Origin: Candidatus Finniella inopinata
GTDB taxonomy: Bacteria > Pseudomonadota > Alphaproteobacteria > Holosporales > Holosporaceae
Direction: 5' to 3'
DNA length: 64,000 nucleotides
Assembly (NCBI GenBank): GCA_945888455.1
Contig: CAMCZV010000004.1
Location: 83,551 to 147,550, forward strand
The first letter of the stretch is position 1. Every line of letters starts with the position of its first letter. This document shows, piece by piece, positions 1 through 8,420 of this stretch. The notes under the pieces are model-generated. The model was not told where the DNA came from. It did no database searches and saw only the letters and a program-made list of their open reading frames with translations. The position numbers and the translations under genes were made by a program.

Positions 1-1302
1 TCATGGGCACAAGCAAAGGATTTGCAAAAACGCATCCTATTTATGTTGGGTGTTTTGATTGTTTATCGCTTTGGAACCTATATTCCTTTGCCTGGCGTTA
101 ACGCAACAGCAATGCAGGCCTTGGCCCAGCAATATAGCGGAAAAGGCATTTTGTCCATGTTTAACATGGTTTCTGGGGGTGCCCTGGAGCGCATGAGCGT
201 TTTTGTTCTTAACTTGATGCCTTATATCTCTGCCAGCATTATTGTGCAGTTGATGTCGGCCATTTCGCCCCATTTTATGGCATTGAAAAAGGAGGGGGAC
301 AGCGGAAAACGGAAACTGGCTCAATATACCCGTTACGGGACAGTGGCGTTGGCGTCTTTTCAGGCGCTGGCTATGTCTTCTGCTCTGATGATGCAGCCCA
401 ATGTGGTGTTTGATCCTGGGTTGTTTTTCCATCTCTCAACGCTGGTAACGATTGTGGGTGCAACCCTGTTTTTAATGTGGCTGGGAGAGCAAATTACCAA
501 TCGCGGCATTGGAAATGGTTCGTCCATGATTATTTATGCCGGCATTATGGCCAATTTACCAAGATCTATTTTTAAAACCTTGGAACTGGGTCGAACAGGT
601 GGGGTTTCTTCGTCTCAAATGCTATTGACGGTCGTTTTTGCTGTGGCCATTATTGCATTTATCGTTTTTATGGAACGGGCCTATAGAAAGGTCATTGTGC
701 AATATCCAAAACGTCAAGTTGGCCAACGTGTTTATGCCGGAGAGCAAACGTATATGCCCTTCAAACTGAATGCATCTGGTGTGCTTTCGCCCATTTTTGC
801 GGCGACATTGCTGGGTTTTTTCAAGCTTTTGGGCAATTGGCCGTTTTTGCAAAGTGTTCCAGTGGTCAGCAGTGTCTTCTCTGTTCTGTTTTCAGATGGA
901 ACGCCTATTGGTCTCTTGGTTCAGATTATGTTGATCGTATTCTTTTCCTTTTTTTACACAACCATTGTGTTTAATCCTGATGAAACGGCTGAAAACCTGA
1001 GGAAAAATGGGGCATTTGTCCCAGGGTATAGACCTGGAATAATGACTCGAGATTATTTTATATACCTTTTAAATCGATTAACGGTTATTGGTGCGGCGTA
1101 TATTGCGTTTGTTGTGATTATGCCAGAATTAATGAATATTGTTTTTGGTTTGAACTTTCCTTTTCAGGGAACAAGCTTTTTAATCTCGGTTAGCGTCAGT
1201 TTAGAGTTGATTTCTCAAGTGCACTCTTATATTATTTCTCATCAATACAAGTCGTTATTACGTCGGTCAGAGCCTCTAAAAGGTGCCAATCAGAATCTAT
1301 GA
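1..1302 (+). CDS. secY: Protein translocase channel subunit SecY, 5' end outside window
   Basis: SecY forms the protein-conducting channel of the SecYEG translocon in the inner membrane. The frame is open from base 1 with no credible start, and the first residues (S-W-A-Q-A-K-D-L) match the region just before the first membrane segment, so roughly 15-20 codons are missing upstream. About 433 residues are visible, close to the usual 440-450. Recognisable stretches are YRFGTYIPLPGVN after the first membrane segment, ITNRGIGNGSS in the middle, and RKVIVQYPKRQVG, the counterpart of the conserved cytosolic RRIPVQY loop. adk follows 13 bases after the stop, as in the usual end of the alphaproteobacterial spc ribosomal operon. 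Confidence 0.97.
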   Translation, partial: SWAQAKDLQKRILFMLGVLIVYRFGTYIPLPGVNATAMQALAQQYSGKGILSMFNMVSGGALERMSVFVLNLMPYISASIIVQLMSAISPHFMALKKEGDSGKRKLAQYTRYGTVALASFQALAMSSALMMQPNVVFDPGLFFHLSTLVTIVGATLFLMWLGEQITNRGIGNGSSMIIYAGIMANLPRSIFKTLELGRTGGVSSSQMLLTVVFAVAIIAFIVFMERAYRKVIVQYPKRQVGQRVYAGEQTYMPFKLNASGVLSPIFAATLLGFFKLLGNWPFLQSVPVVSSVFSVLFSDGTPIGLLVQIMLIVFFSFFYTTIVFNPDETAENLRKNGAFVPGYRPGIMTRDYFIYLLNRLTVIGAAYIAFVVIMPELMNIVFGLNFPFQGTSFLISVSVSLELISQVHSYIISHQYKSLLRRSEPLKGANQNL

Positions 1303-1315
1303 AAGGATAAACATT

Positions 1316-1999
1316 GTGGAAGTCGTTATTTTTTTAGGCCCACCAGGTTCTGGGAAAGGAACCCAAGCGCGTTTGTTGTCTCGTTCGTTAAAAATTCCTT
1401 TGATGGGGATGGGGGACTTGCTGCGTAACGAAATCAATGGGCAAACCGATAGGGGACAAAAAATTCAAAAAGCTGTAGACTCTGGTGAAATGCCAGATTG
1501 GTCTTTGGTGTGTGAAATTTTTGAAGAAAACTTAATGGGAATTCATTCCAACCGAATTATTTTTGATGGCATCCCCAGAAACAGCATGCAAATACCTGAT
1601 GTGATGGATATTTTAAAGCGTCGTAATGCATCTGTAGAAAAAGCCATTTTTTTGAATGTTCCTGAAACCATTCTTAGTCAGCGGATTCAACAGCGTTTTC
1701 AATGCGCCCAATGCGGAACGTCCTATTCTATTAAAGAGGAGGGTGAGACCATATTGTGCAATATTTGTCAGGGTTCAAATTTTGTACGACGTAACGATGA
1801 CCAGCAAGAAGCCATGAAGCGGCGTTTTCGTGTGTATAAAGAGAGTATTTCAGACTTGATTGGATATTACAAAGATAACAATGTTTTACTGGAATTAGAC
1901 GGAACCCTTCCTATTGATATGGTGCATCGTTCTATTTTGAGTCATCTAAATCCTTTGGACTATTCTGTAATAGTGCCCATCATCAAATCAACAGCATAA
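1316..1999 (+). CDS. adk: Adenylate kinase with a four-cysteine LID
   Basis: Adenylate kinase interconverts ATP plus AMP and two ADP in the cytosol. The start chosen is GTG at 1316, seven to eight bases after an AAGGAT ribosome site; an in-frame GTG at 1283 would overlap secY and has no ribosome site. The P-loop GPPGSGKGT lies at residues 8-16 and FDGIPRN is the AMP-side motif (usually FDGFPR). The LID region near residue 130 carries two C-x2-C pairs (CAQC and CNIC), the zinc-binding form typical of Gram-positive and some other enzymes. Length 227 residues is normal. It is probably cotranscribed with secY. The next expected gene, rpsM, is not here, so the operon ends or is broken after adk. 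Confidence 0.96.
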   Translation: MEVVIFLGPPGSGKGTQARLLSRSLKIPLMGMGDLLRNEINGQTDRGQKIQKAVDSGEMPDWSLVCEIFEENLMGIHSNRIIFDGIPRNSMQIPDVMDILKRRNASVEKAIFLNVPETILSQRIQQRFQCAQCGTSYSIKEEGETILCNICQGSNFVRRNDDQQEAMKRRFRVYKESISDLIGYYKDNNVLLELDGTLPIDMVHRSILSHLNPLDYSVIVPIIKSTA

Positions 2000-2871
2000 T
2001 TCAGAAGATAAAACCATAAAAATGCTGATTAGGGGGGTTTTAAAGCTATTTTTGAAATATTTTGTGTTAAAACTTTTGATTTAATTCTGGATGAAAAACA
2101 CAGCCTAAACGTTGCGGGTTGTGTCCACAGCATTGCCTTTGAAGTGAATGCCTTAAAACAAAATATCAATTTCTGCATTTTTATAGCGCATTGTAAATAC
2201 GCTGGAAGCAATTATATTTTGAAATGATCTGACGCTTGTTATTTAACATTAAAGCCCCCTGCAATCAAATGTAAAATGTGATGATTGCCAGGCAATCATC
2301 CTGGATTTTGATGACTGATCATAGTCTTTGAAATATTGCGCGGGTATGGTGTTGTATTTTCAATTTGATAAAAATGTTAAAAACATAGAGTTTTAATCGG
2401 ACAAAGCGCAGCATATATTGATAAAGCGATGGTGAAAACAGGAGTGCCAGTAAAAGGGAATAGAGATCTTAATGATAGAGATCTTTAAATTCTATATCGA
2501 TTTATTTTTGTGAATTGGGACGATTCGAGTAAATCGCAAATGATGCTGGGGTGTGAATATTTTTACCTGAAAACCTCGCTCAGATGCTCTTTTCTGTTAA
2601 ATTGTGAATTCGAATTAATCCCTGGACCCCACAAATGTCTTGGTATGAACTGAAAATAGAGATGAAAAAATTTAGGAATGACTATTGTTTACGCCCATAT
2701 GATCTAGGAAATGTCCCCCGTCGCAACAGAATTTTCCATCAGCGTCGCCTCATTGAGAAATATTATCATGTGAGATTGTTCTAAGATTTGTAATCTTTAG
2801 AAATGGTTCAAAAAAAGGGGGTGATCGCTTTCAATCATGCAAAACATAATGTCAAGCAATCACATAATAAG
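2000..2871. other. 872-base gap without a convincing gene
   Basis: No recognisable gene lies here. On the plus strand about 62 codons (near 2032-2226) are open but lack a start codon, and a 49-codon ORF at 2635-2784 is listed separately. The stretch AGAGATCTT-AATGAT-AGAGATCTTT around 2461-2490 is a short direct repeat with palindromic AGATCT cores. The gap sits where further ribosomal-operon genes would be expected after adk, so it may be decayed sequence at an old rearrangement point; that is inference. Confidence 0.5.
2635..2784 (+). CDS. Possible 49-residue basic small protein
   Basis: A 49-codon ORF from ATG to TAA that I do not recognise. The product is basic and tyrosine-rich, with the segment YDLGNVPRRNRIFHQRR in the middle. 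There is no signal peptide or membrane segment and no clear ribosome site before the ATG. It stands alone in a large gap, so it could be a chance ORF or a fragment of a lost gene. Confidence 0.2.
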   Translation: MSWYELKIEMKKFRNDYCLRPYDLGNVPRRNRIFHQRRLIEKYYHVRLF

Positions 2872-4137
2872 TTACTTTTTTACAGTTTTCGGAATAAAGG
2901 GTATCAATAAAAAGGAAATGCTGATAATCACAGCAATGCAAATAAACGCAGGCTCCATTCTGTTGTAATGGTTAATAATGGGCGCAACAATCACAACATT
3001 GCTGAAAACAATGGACAGACCTGATGTAAAAAAGAATATCCCAAACCCAGTTCCATAGAGGTGGCTTGGCATTTTTGTCGATAACCATCCCATCAATGAT
3101 CCGTGAACAGCGTACTGTAATCCATAAAATATGGTTCCAAAATACATGTATTCAGGGGAAGATCCTTGGGAAAAAATAGCCAACGCTGCGATCATACAAA
3201 GAAAACCAATACTGATGACAATACGTCGATCAATGCGATCAGATAAAATGCCTAAAGGATAAGAGAACAAAGTGCATGCTAAGCATTGAAATAGTTGGAA
3301 AACAGCATTCGATAAAATGCGATTGGTTCTTAAATCTTCACCGAAAAAGCAAGCCCCAGAATCTCTGAAACGTGCCATTAAGTGCGTTCCGCTAAATAAC
3401 CCCAATTTGAACAAGCAGATAATACCAATGGTTGCCCAAAATGTCGTAGAAAATTGTTTGATTTCTGAAAAAACAACCCCCCACTCTTCACGAAGTGAAC
3501 TGGATCTGGTCTTTATTTTCTCTATTTTTGGGTCCTTGATGCCGAAAAACAAAATGAAAGCACTTAAAATTGCGCAATATCCAGAAATCCATAATAGTGT
3601 TGTCACGTCAAAAGAGGCATTGCCTTTGGACAAATACATAATCAATAAACCGCCCATCAAAGACCCCCCCATGCTCCACGTTTTATTCAAGCTATACGCT
3701 CGGCCAATCATGGATGGAGGCGAAACATCGCTGATAAAAGCTTCTCTGGGGCTGGCTTGCAATCCATTGCCAACTTTTTCAAAAATCCTGCCGATAATGA
3801 CCTGTTCGATTATTGTTGATGGAGCAAGTAAAAATCGAGACACAGCGGAAATACCGTATCCCCACATCAAGAATAATTTTCGTCTTCCAATAAAATCGCT
3901 GAAAATTCCCGTAACCGATCGTACAATCAGTGCTAATCCTTCTACGGTTCCTTCGAGTATTCCGGTTTGTAAATCGGTGCTACCAAATCGTTGCATCATA
4001 AAAATAGGCGTTATGGCAAAAGCAATAACAGAGGATACATTTAGAAAAAAAGCAGCAATGCTGAGACACCACAAGGAAGAAGGCAGTCCTAAAATCGTTC
4101 CGGGTGTTTTGCCCTCTGACAATGTTTTTGTAATCAT
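2872..4137 (-). CDS. MFS transporter
   Basis: A 421-residue inner-membrane carrier of the major facilitator superfamily with about twelve hydrophobic segments in two halves. The family loop motif is present in both halves: DFIGRRK after the second segment and GILSDRIDRR in the second half. The substrate cannot be read from sequence. The start ATG is preceded by AAAGGA with suitable spacing. It stands alone on the minus strand, about 220 bases downstream of engB. Such carriers are common in host-dependent alphaproteobacteria, where they import or exchange host metabolites (general knowledge, not shown here). Confidence 0.9.
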   Translation of the reverse strand: MITKTLSEGKTPGTILGLPSSLWCLSIAAFFLNVSSVIAFAITPIFMMQRFGSTDLQTGILEGTVEGLALIVRSVTGIFSDFIGRRKLFLMWGYGISAVSRFLLAPSTIIEQVIIGRIFEKVGNGLQASPREAFISDVSPPSMIGRAYSLNKTWSMGGSLMGGLLIMYLSKGNASFDVTTLLWISGYCAILSAFILFFGIKDPKIEKIKTRSSSLREEWGVVFSEIKQFSTTFWATIGIICLFKLGLFSGTHLMARFRDSGACFFGEDLRTNRILSNAVFQLFQCLACTLFSYPLGILSDRIDRRIVISIGFLCMIAALAIFSQGSSPEYMYFGTIFYGLQYAVHGSLMGWLSTKMPSHLYGTGFGIFFFTSGLSIVFSNVVIVAPIINHYNRMEPAFICIAVIISISFLLIPFIPKTVKK

Positions 4138-4357
4138 ATTAAAAAATCCTTTGTAGAAAAGAAATCATTTATTGGAGTGGGTGTAATATGTCTTTTAGAC
4201 AGATCAGAATGAATGCCGCAAATAGGCATAAAAGGTTTAACGAATGAAAAATTATTGGGATTGAGTAGGTTCGTATTCAAAATGTGTAAAACAGAGAAAA
4301 TAGTTTGAAAAAATAGGTTAAAAACAAAAAGACTCTTGATTAGGAAAACATTGGTCA

Positions 4358-4969
4358 TTACGGTTGATCTGGGGTTAAGAGAACTTCAGATCTTGGATTG
4401 GCCGAAATGCCCAAAAATGATCGAACAGATTCCAAGCCGCGTTTTTCTTTTGCGCTGGCCGCAATCCAAGGAATTTTTTGAAATTGGCTGGAAAATTCTG
4501 ATGTGCGTTGGTTTAATAGCGAAGCACTGATGGCATCAATTTTTGTAAAAATAACTTCGTAACGACGCCCCAATTTTTGTAAAAAGGATAATGCCTCTAA
4601 ATCTGCTGGCTGTAACACATGGCGACTGTCGATGAGGATGAAAATTTTCCATAATGGGGCGCGTGTTGTCAAATACTCTGGAACCAAATAGCTCCAGCGT
4701 TTTTGCATATTATGGGGGACTTTTGCATACCCATAACCAGGTAAATCCACCAACCGTATTCCAGAAGGACAATGATAAAAATTCAAATTTTGCGTACAGC
4801 CTGGGGTTTTTGACACCCTTGCCAATGATTTTGAACCCATAACCGCATTTAAAATGGATGACTTTCCCACATTGGATCTGCCCCAAAATGCGACTTCTGG
4901 GTGTAAAGCAGGAGGGAATGCTCTGGGATGGGGTGCGCTGGCTAAAAAAATACATGATTTTTGTTTCAT
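4358..4969 (-). CDS. engB: Ribosome biogenesis GTPase YihA/YsxC (EngB)
   Basis: EngB is a small GTPase that helps assemble the large ribosomal subunit. All G motifs are readable: GRSNVGKS (G1), KTPGCTQ (G2 region), DLPGYG (G3), TKID (G4) and SAKEKRG (G5). The start chosen is the second ATG of ATGATG at 4969, which leaves four bases after the GAGAGGG ribosome site; ATG at 4972 is possible, and an upstream in-frame start at 5017 would run through a hairpin and is unlikely. About 203 residues, normal for the family. It follows yidC on the same strand, as in many alphaproteobacteria, with a strong hairpin between them. Confidence 0.95.
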   Translation of the reverse strand: MKQKSCIFLASAPHPRAFPPALHPEVAFWGRSNVGKSSILNAVMGSKSLARVSKTPGCTQNLNFYHCPSGIRLVDLPGYGYAKVPHNMQKRWSYLVPEYLTTRAPLWKIFILIDSRHVLQPADLEALSFLQKLGRRYEVIFTKIDAISASLLNQRTSEFSSQFQKIPWIAASAKEKRGLESVRSFLGISANPRSEVLLTPDQP

Positions 4970-4987
4970 CATACCCTCTCTAAACAC

Positions 4988-5029
4988 AAAAGAGATGCGT
5001 CGGCCACAGTTGGCCAAGACATCTCTTTT
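4988..5029 (-). terminator. Hairpin between yidC and engB
   Basis: Arms AAAAGAGATG and CATCTCTTTT pair perfectly over ten bases, with an inner GGCCA/TGGCC stem. Both flanks are T-rich on their own strand, so it could terminate in either direction. On the minus strand it ends only a few bases before the engB ribosome site, so it may end or attenuate yidC transcripts. Confidence 0.6.
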
Positions 5030-5094
5030 CTTTTATCCGATTTTTTACTAAAACAAGCCGGCTTGCAACAAAATCTTTGAATTTGTCTCATTCA

Positions 5095-6882
5095 TTATAC
5101 CGATTGATGATACCTCATCATGAACCATTGTTGGGCCATCGTCAAGAAGTTGCTCCACGTCCAATAAATCACCAAGCCCACAGGAAAACTTGCCATCATA
5201 TAGGTAAAAACAACAGGCATGACGTAGGTCAACATGATTTTTTGCTGAGTATCCGTAATGCTGGACGAATTCATCATCTGTTGCACCACCATGGTTACAC
5301 CCATTAAAATGGGCCAAATCCCGATATGCATCCACGCAGGTACAATCCATGGGAACAAACCAAACCCAGAAAGCAGGGACGTGGGATCAGGGGCAGATAA
5401 ATCAGAAATTACCCCTAAAAACGATGCATGGCGCATTTCAATAGAAATAAACAGAACTTTGTACAGCGAAAATAAGATTGGAATCTGTACCAACATGGGT
5501 AAGCACCCTGAAACAGGGTTAATCTTTTCTCGTTTATACAAATCAACCATGGCTTGATTAAGGCGCATTTTGTCATCGGCAAAACGTGTTTTCAAGGCCT
5601 GGATTTGTGGTTGCAGCAGGCGCATGCGTGACATCGAACGAAACGAGCGCGCAGAGAGAGGGAAAAGCACAATTTTGATGGCAATGGTCATGATTAAAAT
5701 GGCCAGCACAAAATTGCCCACCAGCTGTTGCAATGATGACAACAGGAAAAACATGGGTTTTGTGATAAAGTAAAACCACCCAAAATCAACGGCCATATCG
5801 AAATGATCAATATTCAGCTTTTTCTCGTAATCTTCTAGCAACGAAACTTTTTTTGGCCCCAAAAAGAGGTGCCAGTTTCCGTACGTGCGAGACTGGCCTG
5901 GCTCAAGGGTTGGCAGCGCAGGTGCATTCGCCCCATTTAACCAACTGTTTTCTCTGACTTCTACTTTGTAAACGTCTGATTGATTAGGACTTGCCCCCTC
6001 TGCGACAAAGCGACCATCGGCATGATTGCTGGGAATGATGGCGGCCAACCAATACTTATCCGTAATGCCTAACCAGCCTTTACCACCTTGTTTTCCCTCT
6101 TGAATGGATCCAGAGTAAGGCATCCAAGGGCCTTGGCCACTTTTTAGTAAATCTTTATAGGTTTTTTCTTGTAATTTTCCATCCACCATACCAACGGCCC
6201 CTTCGTGCAGCATCATATACCTAGAATTTTTTCCATATTTTCCATATCCTTTATACCCAGAAGTGTTTACAGGCTCTTGTCGGATCAATGCAGACAACGG
6301 AGTACCGGGATCAACAGATTCATTGCTGTTGTTTTCCACCCGCTGTGCAACGGTGATTAAATATTGATCATCTAGCGATAGGTCTATAAAAAAGGATTGA
6401 CCCTTTTGGTTTGTCCACGACAATGTTACCCCTTGATCGGGCGTTAATTTGGGATGACTCACCGTCCATATGGTTTCTGAATCAGGTAAATCCGTCTGCT
6501 GTCCTGCCGTTTTTGTCCAGCCCAAACACGCCCCATAGCCTGTTCCATTTTGTGACAATATTTCTACAGGTGGACTGTTGGGCTCTGTTGTTTGTTTGTA
6601 ATCTTTTAACTGACACTGGCGAATAATCGCCCCTTTTAAGTCCACAGATCCAGATATTTTCTGGTTTTCAAAGGATACCATTGTCCGAGAAGGGGGGGCA
6701 GCGATCCCTTTGGAAAAATCCGCGTTTTCTGTGTTGGCAATGGAATCTCTAGACGTTGTCGTCATGGCTGATTGCGACGAATGATTTACCTTGGATGGAT
6801 CGGGTTTTAACCACAGATCAATGCCCAACCACACCACAGTGCAGGCCAGTAAAACAATAAGAAGGTTTTTTTTGTCTTGCAT
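5095..6882 (-). CDS. yidC: Membrane protein insertase YidC
   Basis: YidC inserts and folds inner-membrane proteins, alone or with SecYEG. The 595-residue protein has an N-terminal membrane segment (about residues 7-23), a large periplasmic domain and the conserved C-terminal membrane region that begins near FGWFYFITKPMFF. The segment KINPVSGCLPMLVQIPI is the family signature around the third membrane segment. The start ATG lies seven bases after the yidD stop. It belongs to the rpmH-rnpA-yidD-yidC-engB cluster, whose products serve tRNA processing, translation and membrane insertion. Confidence 0.97.
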   Translation of the reverse strand: MQDKKNLLIVLLACTVVWLGIDLWLKPDPSKVNHSSQSAMTTTSRDSIANTENADFSKGIAAPPSRTMVSFENQKISGSVDLKGAIIRQCQLKDYKQTTEPNSPPVEILSQNGTGYGACLGWTKTAGQQTDLPDSETIWTVSHPKLTPDQGVTLSWTNQKGQSFFIDLSLDDQYLITVAQRVENNSNESVDPGTPLSALIRQEPVNTSGYKGYGKYGKNSRYMMLHEGAVGMVDGKLQEKTYKDLLKSGQGPWMPYSGSIQEGKQGGKGWLGITDKYWLAAIIPSNHADGRFVAEGASPNQSDVYKVEVRENSWLNGANAPALPTLEPGQSRTYGNWHLFLGPKKVSLLEDYEKKLNIDHFDMAVDFGWFYFITKPMFFLLSSLQQLVGNFVLAILIMTIAIKIVLFPLSARSFRSMSRMRLLQPQIQALKTRFADDKMRLNQAMVDLYKREKINPVSGCLPMLVQIPILFSLYKVLFISIEMRHASFLGVISDLSAPDPTSLLSGFGLFPWIVPAWMHIGIWPILMGVTMVVQQMMNSSSITDTQQKIMLTYVMPVVFTYMMASFPVGLVIYWTWSNFLTMAQQWFMMRYHQSV

Positions 6883-6889
6883 AAATCAA

Positions 6890-7561
6890 TTAACTCGATG
6901 AAAAAAGAGAGGAAGGAACAGGGTCATATCCGCATTTTCCCCAAGGATTACAGCGGATGATGCGCCATACAATTAAAACAATGGCTGTCATAAGGCCATG
7001 TTGATGAAAAGCGTCGATGGCATAGACGGAGCAGGTCGGATAGAATCGGCATGAACCAACCATGGAAGGGCGTAGAATGCCCTGATACAGCATGATTCCT
7101 GCGATAAATACAGAGCTCAAAATCGCCTGAAGAAAGTAGATTATCCTGGATGTTCCCCCCCGCACCAGGGGTTTTGATGTCCAAAGGCCAGTCCATACAG
7201 ACTCTTTGATGTCAACATCAGGCAAAGTCTCCTCATCGGTGTGCACGAATGCGGATGCATTATGTTCAGAACGCGTTACAGAGAGTGGAGACCTAGAGTA
7301 GGCAGGCCATACATCAGAGAACACCATGGCAGAACAGCGCGCAGACCTGGACAAATCAAGCATACCCCCAAGCCATTTAAAGGTGCGCCCTGTCTTATAT
7401 GCAAACCATAGTCCCAACATTAAAAGAGATAATTCCCCTAAAATCATAGCGATTCCACAGAAAGATGTCTTCAAAATGCAGTCAGATATTCCACTGAACG
7501 ATGTCTTTAGAAAATGTCCCATATCCCACACCATGGTCCGCAAAATATCAAGCCTAACCAT
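6890..7561 (-). CDS. yidD: YidD-family membrane insertion efficiency factor with a long N-terminal extension
   Basis: The last 70 or so residues are a complete YidD domain: CRFYPTCSVYA, then RIIRCNPWGKCGYDPVP. YidD is a small membrane-associated protein that assists YidC and is normally only 70-100 residues. Here the frame is 223 residues and starts eight bases inside the end of rnpA, which argues for coupled translation from 7561. The extra 130 or so residues contain one hydrophobic segment (ILGELSLLMLGLWFAY) and a short repeat (LKTSFSGIS, LKTSFCGIA). A GTG about 75 codons before the end could instead start a family-sized protein, but it lacks a ribosome site. YidD identity is sure; the start is not. 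Confidence 0.85.
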   Translation of the reverse strand: MVRLDILRTMVWDMGHFLKTSFSGISDCILKTSFCGIAMILGELSLLMLGLWFAYKTGRTFKWLGGMLDLSRSARCSAMVFSDVWPAYSRSPLSVTRSEHNASAFVHTDEETLPDVDIKESVWTGLWTSKPLVRGGTSRIIYFLQAILSSVFIAGIMLYQGILRPSMVGSCRFYPTCSVYAIDAFHQHGLMTAIVLIVWRIIRCNPWGKCGYDPVPSSLFSSS

Positions 7562-7925
7562 AGATTTTTAACACACCTTTTAGATGATGGCACACCGCAA
7601 AAAAAGGCAGTTCTGCCACTGTTGCCGATCGAACGACAACAATATAGGCTGGGGAAATGGAAAGGGTTTTGGATTGATGTAAAACCCTAAATGCAGCACG
7701 CAACCGTCGTTTAATACGATTGCGTAACACTGCGCTGCCCAGTTTTTTCTTGACAACAATTCCATACTGCAAGCATAAACCAGGATCAAAACCCGTTGTT
7801 TTGGACAGAATGTTTCCAGAAACCCCAATGGTTCGTGCTGCAAAAAAATCATTCGCCAAATAGCGGGCTTTTTTGGTCCATGCAGGATGACCTTGGCAAA
7901 GGGCTCTGACAGGCTGTAAAGTCAC
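7554..7925 (-). CDS. rnpA: Ribonuclease P protein component
   Basis: RnpA is the protein subunit of RNase P, which trims the 5' leader of precursor tRNAs. The family signature RNRIKRRLRAAFR is near the middle, preceded by YGIVVKKKLGSAV. The product has 123 residues, a normal length. The start is GTG at 7925, eight bases after the rpmH stop, with no strong ribosome site, so translation may be coupled to rpmH. The 3' end overlaps the yidD frame by eight bases. Confidence 0.95.
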   Translation of the reverse strand: MTLQPVRALCQGHPAWTKKARYLANDFFAARTIGVSGNILSKTTGFDPGLCLQYGIVVKKKLGSAVLRNRIKRRLRAAFRVLHQSKTLSISPAYIVVVRSATVAELPFFAVCHHLKGVLKIYG

Positions 7926-7933
7926 GGGAAAAC

Positions 7934-8068
7934 TTATGCAGAAAGACGTTGACGACCCTTACGACGTCTGTTGGCTAGAACTCTGCGTCCACCCACTGTG
8001 GCGCTTCGTGCTCTAAATCCATGGCGACGTTTACGTACCAGGCGACTGGGTTGGTATGTCCGTTTCAT
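7934..8068 (-). CDS. rpmH: Large ribosomal subunit protein bL34
   Basis: A 44-residue, very basic ribosomal protein of the large subunit. The translated start is [18 protein letters not shown] and the end is [10 protein letters not shown], diagnostic of bL34. It is the first gene of the rpmH-rnpA-yidD-yidC-engB cluster. dnaA, which often lies on the other side of rpmH, is absent: tRNA-Pro and rsmA are there instead. Confidence 0.98.
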   Translation of the reverse strand: MKRTYQPSRLVRKRRHGFRARSATVGGRRVLANRRRKGRQRLSA

Positions 8069-8187
8069 ACTAAACTCTTTGATTCCAATTTTAATAGCTT
8101 AGGCATTTTTTACGCCTATGTAAAGACTTGACTGGAACTCGAAACCCAGATTGAACATAACAGGTGGGGAATAGGTAAGGCAAACTG

Positions 8188-8261
8188 TCGGAGTGGCGGG
8201 ATTTGAACCCACGGCCCCCACACCCCCAGCGTGGTGCGCTACCAGGCTGCGCTACACTCCG
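8188..8261 (-). tRNA. tRNA-Pro(GGG)
   Basis: On the minus strand the sequence folds into a full cloverleaf: acceptor CGGAGTG/CACTCCG, D arm GCGC...GCGC, anticodon stem CCACG with loop CTGGGGG (anticodon GGG), and T arm around GGGTTCAAATCCC. The discriminator base is A. The 3' CCA is not encoded, since the next bases read CAG. Confidence 0.96.
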
Positions 8262-8420
8262 TTTTACACACGTAAAGATTATCGCACATTAAACGGCCTG
8301 TCAAATGGTCCAACAGTGCAGGTATTTCCGTGTGGCCTTTTCTTTCATTTTTTGATTATAATAAAGAATGATAGGTCTTGTTTTACACCTATTTTTAAAC
8401 CCATTTTGAGGATTTTTTGC

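Noticed and set aside
3317..4156. A 279-codon open frame on the plus strand opposite the MFS gene
   Set aside because: It is the antisense of a clear membrane carrier, has no ribosome site and no domain, and arises from the base composition of the MFS gene.
6948..7196. An 82-codon frame inside yidD on the same strand
   Set aside because: It overlaps the unmistakable YidD domain in another frame and has no features of its own.
8193..8420. N-terminal extension of RsmA upstream of 8421
   Set aside because: It would be translated from tRNA-Pro sequence; a good ribosome site and the family start support 8421.
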